Of a stretch of DNA of 64,000 bases, positions 36,386-45,650 are shown in pieces. The position numbers were made by a program, and so were the translations under genes. Numbering within the stretch: the first letter of the stretch is position 1; each line of letters opens with the position of its first letter. The notes below the pieces were generated by a model. That model was not told where the DNA came from. It saw only the letters and a program-made list of their open reading frames with translations, and ran no database searches. The DNA is taken from the NCBI RefSeq assembly GCF_023283945.1, contig NZ_JAKIKW010000025.1, forward strand, positions 1-64,000. Direction: 5' to 3'. The DNA comes from Shewanella gelidimarina (GTDB lineage Bacteria; Pseudomonadota; Gammaproteobacteria; Enterobacterales; Shewanellaceae).

Positions 36386-38668
36386 ATGACCGAAAAAACT
36401 GAACAGTTTGCAAACGCGTGGGAAGGTTTCACGTCAGGCGATTGGAAAACTGAAGTCAATGTGCGTGATTTTATTCAAGCTAACTACACTCCTTACGAGG
36501 GCAATGAGTCTTTCTTAGCAGAAGCGACTGCAGCCACAACCGAACTTTGGGATAAAGTGATGGTTGGTGTTAAGCAAGAAAACAGCACTCACGCTCCTGT
36601 TGATTTTGATACAGATAAAGTATCAACAATTACCTCTCACGAAGCGGGTTACATCACTAAAGATTTAGAAACTATTGTTGGTCTACAGACAGAAGCACCG
36701 CTCAAGCGTGCAATGTTACCCAACGGTGGTATTCGTATGGTTGAAAGTTCTTGTGCCGCTTATGGCCGTGAGCTGGACTCAAACATCAAGTATGTTTACT
36801 CAGAGTTACGTAAAACACACAACCAAGGTGTTTTCGACATCTATACCCCTGAAATTATGGGCTGTCGTAAGTCTGGCATTTTAACCGGTTTACCTGATGC
36901 CTACGGCCGTGGTCGTATCATTGGTGATTACCGTCGTATCGCGCTATATGGTATTGACTACCTTATGCAAGATAAGTTTGCTCAATTCGGTTCGCTTCAA
37001 GCTGACTTCGAAACTGGCGAAAACTTGTCTTACACTATGCAACTTCGTGAAGAGATTGCAGAGCAGCATAAAGCGCTTGGTCAAATGAAAAAGATGGCCG
37101 CTAGCTATGGCTTCGACATCTCAAAGCCTGCGACTAACGCTAAAGAAGCAATCCAGTGGACTTACTTTGGTTACCTTGCCGCTGTTAAGAGCCAAAACGG
37201 CGCAGCAATGTCACTTGGTCGTACTTCAAGCTTCCTCGATATCTTTATCGAACGTGATATCGACGCAGGTGTACTAACTGAGCAAGAAGCACAGGAAATG
37301 GTTGACCATTTCGTGATGAAGCTGCGTATGGTACGTTTCCTACGTACACCAGAATACGACGAGTTATTCTCAGGTGACCCAATTTGGGCTACAGAGTCAA
37401 TCGCGGGTATGGGTCTTGATGGCCGTACTCTAGTGACTCGATCTAGCTTCCGTTTCTTACACACATTGTACAACATGGGCCCTAGCCCAGAGCCAAACAT
37501 CACGGTTCTATGGTCAGAGGCATTACCGCTAAACTTCAAGAAGTACGCGGCTAAAGTATCAATTGATACTAGCGCTATCCAATATGAAAACGATGATCTA
37601 ATGCGTCCAGATTTCGCATCTGACGATTATGCTATCGCATGTTGTGTAAGCCCTATGGTTGTTGGTAAGCACATGCAGTTCTTCGGTGCGCGTGCCAACC
37701 TTGCTAAAACAATGCTTTATGCTATCAACGGTGGTGTTGACGAAAAACTTAAGACTCAAATTGGTCCTAAGTACGCGCCAATCACTGACGAAGTATTAGA
37801 TTTTGATGACGTTATGGGTCGTTTAGACACCATGATGGATTGGCTTGCAACTCAATATGTATCTGCATTGAATGCCATCCACTTTATGCACGACAAGTAC
37901 TCTTATGAAGCTGCGCTTATGGCGCTTCATGACAGAGATGTACGTCGTACTATGGCGTGTGGTATTGCGGGTCTTTCGATTGCTGCTGACTCACTATCAG
38001 CGATTAAATTCGGTACTGTAAAGCCAATTCGTGACGAAAATGGTATCGCTGTCGATTTCGATATCAGCGGTGACTATCCTAAGTTTGGTAACAACGATGC
38101 ACGCGTTGATGATTTAGCAACTGAGCTTGTTGAACGCTTTATGGCTAAGATCCGCAGCATGAAGATGTACCGTGATGCAATTCCAACTCAGTCTATCTTA
38201 ACCATTACCTCTAACGTGGTTTACGGTAAGAAGACAGGTAACACACCTGATGGACGTCCAGCAGGCGCACCTTTTGCTCCAGGCGCAAACCCAATGCACG
38301 GTCGTGATGAAAATGGCGCTATCGCTTCTTTAACATCAGTTGCTAAACTACCATTTGCTCATGCACAAGACGGGATCTCTTACACTTTCTCTATCGTACC
38401 TAATGCGTTAGGTAAAGATGAAGATGGTCGTAAAGCCAACCTTGCGGCACTAATGGATGGTTACTTTGCACATAACGATAGCCGTGAAGGTGGTCAACAC
38501 CTCAACGTTAACGTGATGAACCGTGAAATGCTTGAAGATGCCGTGGTTAATCCAGATAAGTATCCTCAACTAACCATCCGTGTTTCTGGTTACGCAGTGC
38601 GCTTTAACTCGCTAACCCCTGAGCAACAGCAAGACGTTATCACACGTACCTTTACTAAAGGTCTGTAA
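36386..38668 (+). CDS. pflB: Pyruvate formate-lyase (formate acetyltransferase)
   Basis: 760 residues, as in E. coli PflB. The active-site pair C419-C420 (ACCVSPM) and the glycyl-radical site G735 (RVSGYAVRF) are both present. It splits pyruvate with CoA into acetyl-CoA and formate, and works only without oxygen, after radical loading by PflA. Its codon use is that of a highly expressed gene. It is followed by pflA after 71 bases with a 10-bp hairpin between. The upstream PdhR-type box implies relief of repression when pyruvate is high. Confidence 0.98.
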   Translation: MTEKTEQFANAWEGFTSGDWKTEVNVRDFIQANYTPYEGNESFLAEATAATTELWDKVMVGVKQENSTHAPVDFDTDKVSTITSHEAGYITKDLETIVGLQTEAPLKRAMLPNGGIRMVESSCAAYGRELDSNIKYVYSELRKTHNQGVFDIYTPEIMGCRKSGILTGLPDAYGRGRIIGDYRRIALYGIDYLMQDKFAQFGSLQADFETGENLSYTMQLREEIAEQHKALGQMKKMAASYGFDISKPATNAKEAIQWTYFGYLAAVKSQNGAAMSLGRTSSFLDIFIERDIDAGVLTEQEAQEMVDHFVMKLRMVRFLRTPEYDELFSGDPIWATESIAGMGLDGRTLVTRSSFRFLHTLYNMGPSPEPNITVLWSEALPLNFKKYAAKVSIDTSAIQYENDDLMRPDFASDDYAIACCVSPMVVGKHMQFFGARANLAKTMLYAINGGVDEKLKTQIGPKYAPITDEVLDFDDVMGRLDTMMDWLATQYVSALNAIHFMHDKYSYEAALMALHDRDVRRTMACGIAGLSIAADSLSAIKFGTVKPIRDENGIAVDFDISGDYPKFGNNDARVDDLATELVERFMAKIRSMKMYRDAIPTQSILTITSNVVYGKKTGNTPDGRPAGAPFAPGANPMHGRDENGAIASLTSVAKLPFAHAQDGISYTFSIVPNALGKDEDGRKANLAALMDGYFAHNDSREGGQHLNVNVMNREMLEDAVVNPDKYPQLTIRVSGYAVRFNSLTPEQQQDVITRTFTKGL

Positions 38669-38694
38669 GCCAGTTAGTCACTTAGTGTTGATTT

Positions 38695-38727
38695 GACTGG
38701 TGTAGTACAAGATTACACCAGTCTTAT
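38695..38727 (+). terminator. Hairpin between pflB and pflA (partial terminator or processing site)
   Basis: Perfect 10-bp stem GACTGGTGTA/TACACCAGTC with a 9-base loop, followed by TTATT and then the pflA ribosome-binding site AAGGAG. It could lower pflA output relative to pflB or protect the pflB message. Confidence 0.6.
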
Positions 38728-38739
38728 TAAGGAGCAGAA

Positions 38740-39480
38740 ATGGCAGTAATAGGTCGAATTCATTCCCTAGAGTCCTTTGGGACCGTAGACGGACCTGGCA
38801 TAAGATTTATCACCTTTATGCAAGGTTGTTTAATGCGTTGCCAATACTGTCATAACCGCGACACTTGGGATCTACACGGCGGTAAAGAAATTAAAGTCGA
38901 TGAGCTAATGAGCCAAATAATTAGCTATCGACCTTTTCTTGAAGCCAGTGGTGGTGGAGTCACGGCGAGTGGCGGTGAAGCTGTATTACAAGCTGAGTTC
39001 GTTGCTGAGCTTTTTCAAGCCTGTAAAAAAGAAGGTATTCATACCTGCTTAGACACCAATGGATTCGTGCGTAAATATACGCCAGTCATTGATGAGTTAC
39101 TCGATAATACCGATCTGGTGTTACTTGATATAAAACAGATGAACGACAAAAAGCACATCGACCTCACAAAAGTGAGTAATCAACGTACGTTGCAGTTTGC
39201 CGAGTATTTGCACAAACGTGGTAAAAAAACCTGGATTAGATATGTAGTTGTCGGTGGATTTACAGACGACATTCCATCAGCACAAGCACTGGCTGAGTTT
39301 ATTAAGCCAATGAGCAATATCGAAAAAGTAGAATTACTGCCCTACCACGAGTTAGGTAAACATAAATGGGAAGCGATGGGTGAAGAGTATGAACTCAACC
39401 AGATATCTCCTCCAAGTTCTGAAACAATGGAACAGATAAAGCAAGTCTTCATCGATATGGGTATTAATGCAATTTACTAA
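38740..39480 (+). CDS. pflA: Pyruvate formate-lyase-activating enzyme
   Basis: 246 residues. The radical-SAM cluster motif is CLMRCQYC (CxxxCxxC) near residue 30, preceded by ESFGTVDGPGIRFITFMQGC, the standard PFL-activase start. It uses SAM and a [4Fe-4S] cluster to form the glycyl radical on PflB. AAGGAG precedes the ATG by 8 bases. It lies 71 bases after pflB in the usual order and is likely cotranscribed. Confidence 0.97.
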   Translation: MAVIGRIHSLESFGTVDGPGIRFITFMQGCLMRCQYCHNRDTWDLHGGKEIKVDELMSQIISYRPFLEASGGGVTASGGEAVLQAEFVAELFQACKKEGIHTCLDTNGFVRKYTPVIDELLDNTDLVLLDIKQMNDKKHIDLTKVSNQRTLQFAEYLHKRGKKTWIRYVVVGGFTDDIPSAQALAEFIKPMSNIEKVELLPYHELGKHKWEAMGEEYELNQISPPSSETMEQIKQVFIDMGINAIY

Positions 39481-39515
39481 ATGTTCTTACGTTCAGCAAT
39501 AAAAGCAAACAAAAG

Positions 39516-39959
39516 CTAAAGCTCTTCCCAATAACTTGCATCCAAACACTCGAATGCCGCTTTTAGAATAAGCGCCATATCGAAGTAGCAAGCTTTAGCG
39601 CCTAAGGGTCGACAATTAACCCCCATTTGCAGCAGTTTTGTTGATAACTGATTACCCCAGTCAAATAAAGATAACGGCAAGGGATGGCGAGAACGCCAAC
39701 CTAACCAAAGCAGACCTTGAATAGGTAAGCTAATAAAGAACAAAGCAATGGTGATGGCCTGAGGTAGGTAATCCCAACCGTGCAGGTATAACTGACTTGC
39801 ACCCGCCAATATGGCCAAAAATGGCATTAATGGCAAAGCAATTTGAGTGGCGCGCATAACGCGATACTCAGGAAAGTAAAAACTCAGTTGTCTAACCATA
39901 GGCCAAGTCTTCATATAACGACGGCCTTCACCTAGGGTTTTGAGAACATAAATGCTCAA
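39516..39959 (-). CDS. yfbV: UPF0208/DUF412 membrane protein YfbV
   Basis: 147 residues with two membrane segments (about 40-60 and 68-88). YMKTWP near residue 15 and LPIQGLLWLGWRSRHPLP are hallmark motifs of YfbV. In E. coli YfbV limits the MatP-organised terminus macrodomain. It sits next to ackA on the opposite strand, as in E. coli, where yfbV also neighbours ackA, which supports orthology. Confidence 0.92.
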   Translation of the reverse strand: MSIYVLKTLGEGRRYMKTWPMVRQLSFYFPEYRVMRATQIALPLMPFLAILAGASQLYLHGWDYLPQAITIALFFISLPIQGLLWLGWRSRHPLPLSLFDWGNQLSTKLLQMGVNCRPLGAKACYFDMALILKAAFECLDASYWEEL

Positions 39960-40159
39960 AAATGGCTCCTATAAGAATCAATAACAAGCCTAACTCTAGC
40001 ACAAACACTCAGCTTGCCCCAAGACTCTATGCCGGGTAAGCAACAGATTTTAGCTCTTTTAACAGGGCACATTTTACGACTTCGGCCTATAGTTGCCATA
40101 GAAGTTATTATTAAACAGTGAATCAAACGATTTCATTACTTATTGCGAAAGGTTTAAAC

Positions 40160-41356
40160 ATGTCAAATAAACTGGTTTTAGTGCTTAACTGTGGTAGTTC
40201 ATCTCTTAAGTTTGCGGTTATTGATGCGCTAACTGGTGATGACCAAATTTCTGGTCTAGCCGAGTGTTTTGGGCTAGAAGATTCTCGAATCAAATGGAAA
40301 GTAGACGGTGTGAAGCACCAAGCTAACCTAGGTGCATTTACCGCACACAGAGAAGCTGTCGAGTATATTGTCAAAGACATTTTGGGTGAACATCCACAAA
40401 TTGCCGAAAAAATCCAAGTGATTGGTCATCGTATCGTTCACGGTGGTGAGAAGTACACACAATCGGTCATCATTGACGAAACAGTAATAAAAGGTATCGA
40501 AGAAAGTGCAGTATTCGCTCCTCTTCATAACCCTGCTCACCTCATTGGTATTCGTGCCTCTCTAGCTTCTTTTCCTGAGCTTCCACAGGTTGCAGTGTTT
40601 GATACCGCTTTTCATCAAACTATGCCTGAACATGCTTACATTTATGCTCTTCCATACAAACTGTATCGTGAACACGGTATACGCCGCTATGGTGCTCATG
40701 GCACAAGCCATTTATTCATCAGCCGTGAAGCGGCTAAAGCCCTCGGCAAAGAGATCTCTGATACTAATATTATCTGTGCCCACCTCGGTAATGGTGCATC
40801 TGTTACTGCGATTAAAGGTGGTAAGAGTGTAGATACTTCTATGGGCCTAACACCTCTAGAAGGTCTGGTCATGGGCACCCGTTGTGGTGATATTGACCCT
40901 TCTATCGTATATCATCTGATCAATAAATTGGGCTATACGCCTGATGAAGTGAACAACTTGATGAACAAGCAAAGTGGCCTATTGGGTATATCTGAGCTGA
41001 CTAACGATTGCCGCGGTATTGAAGAAGGATATGAGTCAGGCCATAAAGGCGCCACACTTGCGCTTGAGATTTTCTGCTATCGCTTAGCTAAGTATATCGC
41101 TTCTTACACCGTGCCTTTAGGGCGTCTTGACGCACTGGTATTTACTGGCGGCATTGGTGAAAACTCTGATCTCATTCGTGAGAAAGTACTTAGCTTATTG
41201 GCTATTTTCAATTTTAAAGTCGACAACGAGCGTAACACCGCTGCCCGTTTTGGTAAGCAAGGTAAAATAACCAAAGATGAAGGTCCTGTCGCGATGGTGA
41301 TCCCAACAAATGAAGAGTGGGTTATCGCACAAGATTCTGTTGCGCTAATTAAATAG
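40160..41356 (+). CDS. ackA: Acetate kinase
   Basis: 398 residues from the ATG at 40160. An upstream in-frame ATG at 40118 is rejected because MSNKLVLVLNCGSSSLKFAV is the family N-terminus and GAAAGG lies before it. The signatures NCGSSSLKF and DTAFHQTMP, and the nucleotide loop GGIGENS, are present. It converts acetyl phosphate and ADP to acetate and ATP, the second half of the Pta-AckA route that uses PflB's acetyl-CoA. The gap of 110 bases before pta contains a strong hairpin. Confidence 0.98.
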   Translation: MSNKLVLVLNCGSSSLKFAVIDALTGDDQISGLAECFGLEDSRIKWKVDGVKHQANLGAFTAHREAVEYIVKDILGEHPQIAEKIQVIGHRIVHGGEKYTQSVIIDETVIKGIEESAVFAPLHNPAHLIGIRASLASFPELPQVAVFDTAFHQTMPEHAYIYALPYKLYREHGIRRYGAHGTSHLFISREAAKALGKEISDTNIICAHLGNGASVTAIKGGKSVDTSMGLTPLEGLVMGTRCGDIDPSIVYHLINKLGYTPDEVNNLMNKQSGLLGISELTNDCRGIEEGYESGHKGATLALEIFCYRLAKYIASYTVPLGRLDALVFTGGIGENSDLIREKVLSLLAIFNFKVDNERNTAARFGKQGKITKDEGPVAMVIPTNEEWVIAQDSVALIK

Positions 41357-41378
41357 TACCGACCTATCTATTTTCATC

Positions 41379-41411
41379 TTGAGCTGCAAGCTAGATAGCT
41401 TCGCAGCTCAA
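41379..41411 (+). repeat. Long hairpin in the ackA-pta gap
   Basis: TTGAGCTGC pairs with GCAGCTCAA, and the interior AAGCT pairs with AGCTT, giving a 14-bp stem with one bulged C and an AGAT loop. There is no U-run, so it is more likely an RNA-stabilising or processing element than a terminator. Confidence 0.6.
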
Positions 41412-41466
41412 AACAACATTTCTAATGCCATACTTTTGTGGCGTTCTCGAGTTTCAAGAGGTATTT

Positions 41467-43611
41467 ATGTCTCGCAACATTATGCTCATCCCTATAGGGA
41501 CTGGTGTAGGGTTAACATCTATTAGTTTAGGTATGGTTCGTGCGCTTGAGCGTCACGGTGTTAAGGTTCGCTTTTTTAAGCCGATAGCCCAACAACGTCC
41601 AATGGATCGTGGGCCCGAACGTTCAACCACCATCTTAAGCAAGTCACCCACGGTTAATCCACTCGAACCATTCGATATGGCTCATGCTGAAAACCTCATT
41701 CGTGCTGATAAAACAGACGTATTAATGGAGCAGATTATCGCTCGTGCAACTGAATGCACAGACGATACTGAGACCATCATTGTCGAAGGCTTAGTGCAAA
41801 CTCGTAACCACCCTTTCTCAAGCGACGTGAACCATGCGATTGCTAAAGCATTAGATGCTGATGTGATTTTTGTCGCCACTCCTGGTAATGAAAGTGCGAC
41901 TGCGCTAATGAACCGCCTAGAGATCTCACATAATTCATGGGGTGGGAATAAAAATAAACGTCTCATTGGTGCCATTATCAACAAAATTGGCGCCCCCGTT
42001 GATGACGAAGGTCGTGCTCGTCCAGACTTATCTGAAGTCTTTACCAACGATGATATTCAGCGCGCTGATGCAGCAAGCATGTTTCAACTTCCAGGTAAGA
42101 GCAAAATTCGAATTTTAGGCAGTGTGCCTTACAACCTTGATCTAGTGGCACCTCGCGCATCAGATCTTGCAAAGCACTTAAGCGCCAAAATCATCAATGC
42201 GGGTGAAATGCACACCCGCCGTATGCGCAAAGTGACCTTTTGTGCTCGCAGTATTCCCAATATGGTTACCCATATTAAAACCGATTCGTTGCTCGTCACT
42301 TCAGGTGATCGTAGTGATGTTATCGTTTCAGCATGTCTTGCTTCAATGAACGGCGTAAAAGTTGGCGCACTCTTGCTAACGGGCGGATATGAGCCAGAGC
42401 CGCAAATTATGGAGCTTTGTGAGCAAGCGTTCGAAACAGGCTTGCCTGTATTCCTGATTGACACCAATACTTGGCAAACATCGCTTAACATACAGCGTTT
42501 CGATCACGAAGTGCCCGTTGATGATGCCGTCCGTATTGAACAGGTTCAAGAGTTTGTTGCTGGGCATATCGACCAAAGCTGGGTAGAAAGCGTAACGAAG
42601 CACTCACCACGTGAGCACCGTTTATCGCCACCTGCGTTCCGTTACAAGTTAACAGAGCTTGCACGTGCTGCAGGTAAAACCGTTGTTTTACCTGAAGGTG
42701 ATGAACCTAGAACAATTGAAGCTGCCAGCATTTGTGCTGAACGTGGTATTGCACGTTGTGTTCTACTGGGTAATCGCGAAGAGATTGAGCGTATTGCCAC
42801 TCAGCAAGGCGTAACCTTAGGTGAAGGTGTCGAGATCATTGAACCTGAGTCAGCACGTAGCCGTTATGTCGAGCCTATGGTTGAGCTTCGACGCAATAAA
42901 GGTTTGACTGAAGTCGTTGCTAAAGAGCAATTAGAAGACAACATGGTGCTCGGTACTATGATGTTGGCGCAAGGCGAAGTTGATGGCATTGTATCTGGTG
43001 CCGTTAACACGACCGCTAATACCATACGTCCGCCGCTGCAGTTAATCAAAACAGCACCGGGTTCAAACTTAGTCTCTTCTATCTTCTTTATGTTGATGCC
43101 AGATCAAGTCTTCGTTTATGGTGACTGCGCGATCAACCCTGATCCTAGTGCTGAGCAATTGGCTGATATTGCAATTCAATCTGCTGAATCAGCAATTGCA
43201 TTCGGTATTGAGCCTCGCGTTGCGATGATCAGCTACTCAACGGGAAGTTCAGGAACCGGTTCAGATGTTGATAAGGTGCGTGAAGCAACGCGTATTGCCA
43301 AAGAGAAACGTCCAGACTTAGTGATTGATGGACCTTTACAGTATGACGCTGCAGTGATGCCGAATGTAGCTCGTTCTAAAGCACCAAACAGCCCTGTAGC
43401 AGGTCAAGCAACCGTATTTGTATTCCCAGACCTCAACACAGGTAATACAACGTATAAAGCGGTTCAACGAAGTGCAGACCTGATATCAATTGGTCCTATG
43501 CTGCAAGGTATGCGCAAACCAGTAAACGATCTATCACGCGGCGCACTCGTCGATGATATTGTTTACACTATTGCTTTAACAGCAATTCAAGCTGCGCAAA
43601 ACGAAAGCTAA
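41467..43611 (+). CDS. pta: Phosphate acetyltransferase (long, three-domain type)
   Basis: 714 residues from the ATG at 41467 (AAGAGG just before it). A longer in-frame start at 41425 lacks support. The N-terminal P-loop-like domain (MLIPIGTGVGLTSISLGMVRALERHG), the middle DRTGG domain (about 215-330) and the C-terminal PTA_PTB catalytic domain (about 390-710, with ISYSTGSSGTG and DGPLQYDAA) match E. coli Pta. It interconverts acetyl-CoA and acetyl phosphate. It follows ackA and ends in a strong terminator. Confidence 0.98.
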   Translation: MSRNIMLIPIGTGVGLTSISLGMVRALERHGVKVRFFKPIAQQRPMDRGPERSTTILSKSPTVNPLEPFDMAHAENLIRADKTDVLMEQIIARATECTDDTETIIVEGLVQTRNHPFSSDVNHAIAKALDADVIFVATPGNESATALMNRLEISHNSWGGNKNKRLIGAIINKIGAPVDDEGRARPDLSEVFTNDDIQRADAASMFQLPGKSKIRILGSVPYNLDLVAPRASDLAKHLSAKIINAGEMHTRRMRKVTFCARSIPNMVTHIKTDSLLVTSGDRSDVIVSACLASMNGVKVGALLLTGGYEPEPQIMELCEQAFETGLPVFLIDTNTWQTSLNIQRFDHEVPVDDAVRIEQVQEFVAGHIDQSWVESVTKHSPREHRLSPPAFRYKLTELARAAGKTVVLPEGDEPRTIEAASICAERGIARCVLLGNREEIERIATQQGVTLGEGVEIIEPESARSRYVEPMVELRRNKGLTEVVAKEQLEDNMVLGTMMLAQGEVDGIVSGAVNTTANTIRPPLQLIKTAPGSNLVSSIFFMLMPDQVFVYGDCAINPDPSAEQLADIAIQSAESAIAFGIEPRVAMISYSTGSSGTGSDVDKVREATRIAKEKRPDLVIDGPLQYDAAVMPNVARSKAPNSPVAGQATVFVFPDLNTGNTTYKAVQRSADLISIGPMLQGMRKPVNDLSRGALVDDIVYTIALTAIQAAQNES

Positions 43612-43624
43612 TATTACAATACTA

Positions 43625-43653
43625 AAAAAGCCTGCTGATGCAGGCTTTTTTTT
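43625..43653 (+). terminator. Terminator after pta
   Basis: Stem AAAAGCCTGC/GCAGGCTTTT (43626-43649) with a 4-base loop and a run of eight or more T. Confidence 0.92.
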
Positions 43654-44415
43654 GGTTTAAAATCAACCGAGTTAGGATCGATGCGATCGTATTAGCTGTT
43701 GTTCGGCTGTGTAAAGTAAGAATTTGAAGATTGAATTGTGAACACAGCAGAAATGCGTCAAAAAATGACCAGTCTATTTTTAACTGATATATTAACGACT
43801 TAAGTAAACAAAAAATAGTCTTCAACACACTTGTCCACAGATTCTGTGGATAACCTTTATAAGTTATCTATACAGATATGCCTGAGATCTTTATCTAGGT
43901 CAAGCTTTGACTGCGATCTAATACCAATTACATGGAAATATGGTCCATTTAGAAATACTCAAGCTTTCAATTCAAGGCGCATAGTTGAGATAATCGTTAC
44001 TCCCTTGTAAAACAATGCAAAGCAGAAATGGGATCTCGAATGTTTTCCCTAGGCAGGGTTCGATGTATTCATGTTACGTATAGGAACATTTGATATAGCA
44101 CCGATATGGTCTATTGAGGTCAGATAAAGGATGTCACATGTACAGGGAAGAATGACTGAATGTTTGCAAACCGGAGGGACCATAGATTGACGAAACTAGA
44201 ATAATGCAAAAGCCATTGCCGAGAGTAACCCATGGAGCTGCTACCTAGAATGCCGGAGCCGAGGACATACGATTAGCGTCGAGTTCTCAGCGGGTCTTCA
44301 GCGCGTTGAATAGCCACTGAATGAACACATCCTTAATGCAAGGAGTATCGCACTAAAATCTTGCGTTAAGGCTGGAGAATCGTGATACTGCTAGAAATAC
44401 TAATAATAGCTATCT
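43654..44415. other. 760-base gene-free stretch, GGA-rich, possibly structured
   Basis: No ORF has coding character. Bases ~43920-44400 carry about a dozen GGA triplets on the + strand, some in short stems, such as CCCT-AGGC-AGGG (44047-44058), plus ATGGA/TCCAT (43932-43948). No intrinsic terminator is seen before the lipoprotein gene. It may be a dispersed Shewanella repeat, a decayed mobile element or an unknown structured RNA; I cannot tell which. Confidence 0.35.
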
Positions 44416-44877
44416 ATGTTGAAATACTTTCTTGTTATCATTGCGCTGTTCGCTGTTTCTGCTTGTGACTATACGGATAGCGATTCTATCCTAGCCGATG
44501 CATCCGTCCCCTCTATGCGCACACCTGAGCTGTCTTCTCTTGGATTCTTAAATGCTATCTACGTCGAACGTGACGTCGAAAAAGCAAAACTGTTTGTTGA
44601 TGATCCAATGAAAGAGATCCTTACCCACTATTATATTGCCGCCTCAGTGCAACGGCATGTACTCAATCTATCATTGACTGACGTCAGAATGGAAGTCGAT
44701 GAAGTCGATATCGATTTCTTTCGTAAAACCACAGAAGATGTCACTGTCATCGTCAAAATCACAGGGCTACGTGGTGGGCAATTTTGGGTTGATGACAGAA
44801 CCTTACGTTTGAATAAGCGCAAAGGAAAATGGATTATTACCGAAGTGGTGCCAGAAAAGAGAAACGTTAACGGTTAG
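44416..44877 (+). CDS. Small predicted lipoprotein, function unknown
   Basis: 153 residues. Signal peptide with lipobox AVSAC17 (MLKYFLVIIALFAVSAC), then D18, the residue that in enterics favours inner-membrane retention. The mature part is charged, with FLNAIYVERDVEKAK and a C-terminal RLNKRKGKWIITEV stretch typical of small NTF2-like or DUF4878-type folds; I do not assign a family. No operon partner. Confidence 0.7.
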   Translation: MLKYFLVIIALFAVSACDYTDSDSILADASVPSMRTPELSSLGFLNAIYVERDVEKAKLFVDDPMKEILTHYYIAASVQRHVLNLSLTDVRMEVDEVDIDFFRKTTEDVTVIVKITGLRGGQFWVDDRTLRLNKRKGKWIITEVVPEKRNVNG

Positions 44878-45109
44878 CTGCTAGGCTCATTAGAGGTTCT
44901 AGGTGCTAGCAAAGACGGTAAAATCTTAGACGAACGGCCTACAGCCTTACGGCACGTAACTGCGTCACTACGGAACGCTTCGCTTACGGTAAAATTAGAA
45001 AAGAGCAAAGCGACGGCATAAAATCAACATCAAAAGCCAAATGGTGTTTTCTGTTGATTTCCTAGCATGACGTAGTCCGTCCTATCTAAAGTGCTAGTTC
45101 TACAAACAA
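44878..45109. other. Short gap with local repeats
   Basis: It contains several near copies of a CTAG-centred word (AGGTGCTAG, CCTAGC, AGTGCTAG) and a TACGG..CTACGG..TTACGG series around 44935-44990. No ORF. It is probably decayed repeat DNA and serves as the 3' flank of the 32-codon gene on the minus strand. Confidence 0.35.
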
Positions 45110-45135
45110 AAATAGCAACCCACTGGTTGCTATTT
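45103..45135 (-). terminator. Terminator of the 32-codon gene
   Basis: 11-bp perfect stem AAATAGCAACC/GGTTGCTATTT (45110-45135) with a 4-base loop. On the minus strand it runs into TTTTTGTTTG. It lies 46 bases past the stop of the short ORF at 45182-45280, which faces it. Confidence 0.78.
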
Positions 45136-45181
45136 CATCTTGATAAAACCTAAAAAAGATAGGCTTATTCAGTGATTTTCC

Positions 45182-45280
45182 CTAATCCAAAAATGCTTCT
45201 TCATCCATTTCAACAGGTAAAGACTCTAACATCTCGTCTTGTAGTTGATAATATGCGCCTTCATATTCTTGAACTTCCAT
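45182..45280 (-). CDS. Candidate small acidic protein, 32 residues
   Basis: ATG at 45280, stop TAG at 45184-45182. On the minus strand GGAG lies 6 bases before the ATG, and a strong terminator follows 46 bases after the stop, so there is a full gene layout. The peptide is very acidic (11 D/E, one start Met, no K or R), begins MEVQEYEG and ends EEAFLD. No membrane segment or leader-type codon run is seen, and no biosynthetic gene follows that it could attenuate. Family unknown to me. Confidence 0.5.
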   Translation of the reverse strand: MEVQEYEGAYYQLQDEMLESLPVEMDEEAFLD

Positions 45281-45282
45281 AA

Positions 45283-45650
45283 CAACTCCGGATCTTTGAT
45301 TTAGGTGTAGGGTACAAAAGCATGTCATCAATAGTGTGACATTTTGCCTTTCTTAAAACATGCCAACTATGCCGTGTTTCTGATGCTGATTGTAACAGCA
45401 TTCAACCACCACTTACAGAAAACTTTCAGTTTAAACGGTAAGATCTGCTGTATCCGCCCTAAAATAGTCATAAACTGCCATTTTTCGTTATTTTGGGTGA
45501 AAGTCTTTCACTTTCTTATTCCTTACAGCGCTAAAAAACATTTTTAACGTGAATAAAAAATATACTTAATCATTACTGCTATCAATTAATACACGGCATC
45601 ACAGATGCTATCCAGTTAAGCGCACGAATTAAAGTTAGAGGTTGATTATA
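45283..45650. other. Gap without identifiable gene
   Basis: AT-rich. A 67-codon + strand frame at 45344-45547 has no ribosome-binding site and a composition unlike its neighbours, so I reject it. Promoters for the 32-codon gene (leftward) and the broken gene at 45651 (rightward) should lie here. Confidence 0.4.

Noticed and set aside
43622..43828. 68-codon minus-strand ORF after pta
   Set aside because: It begins in featureless DNA and ends inside the pta terminator; no ribosome-binding site.
43920..44400. CsrB/RsmB-type small RNA
   Set aside because: GGA triplets are many, but there is no series of AGGA-loop hairpins and no intrinsic terminator, so the assignment is not supported; kept only as an open observation.
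45344..45547. 67-codon + strand ORF
   Set aside because: No start signal and a composition typical of non-coding AT-rich DNA.
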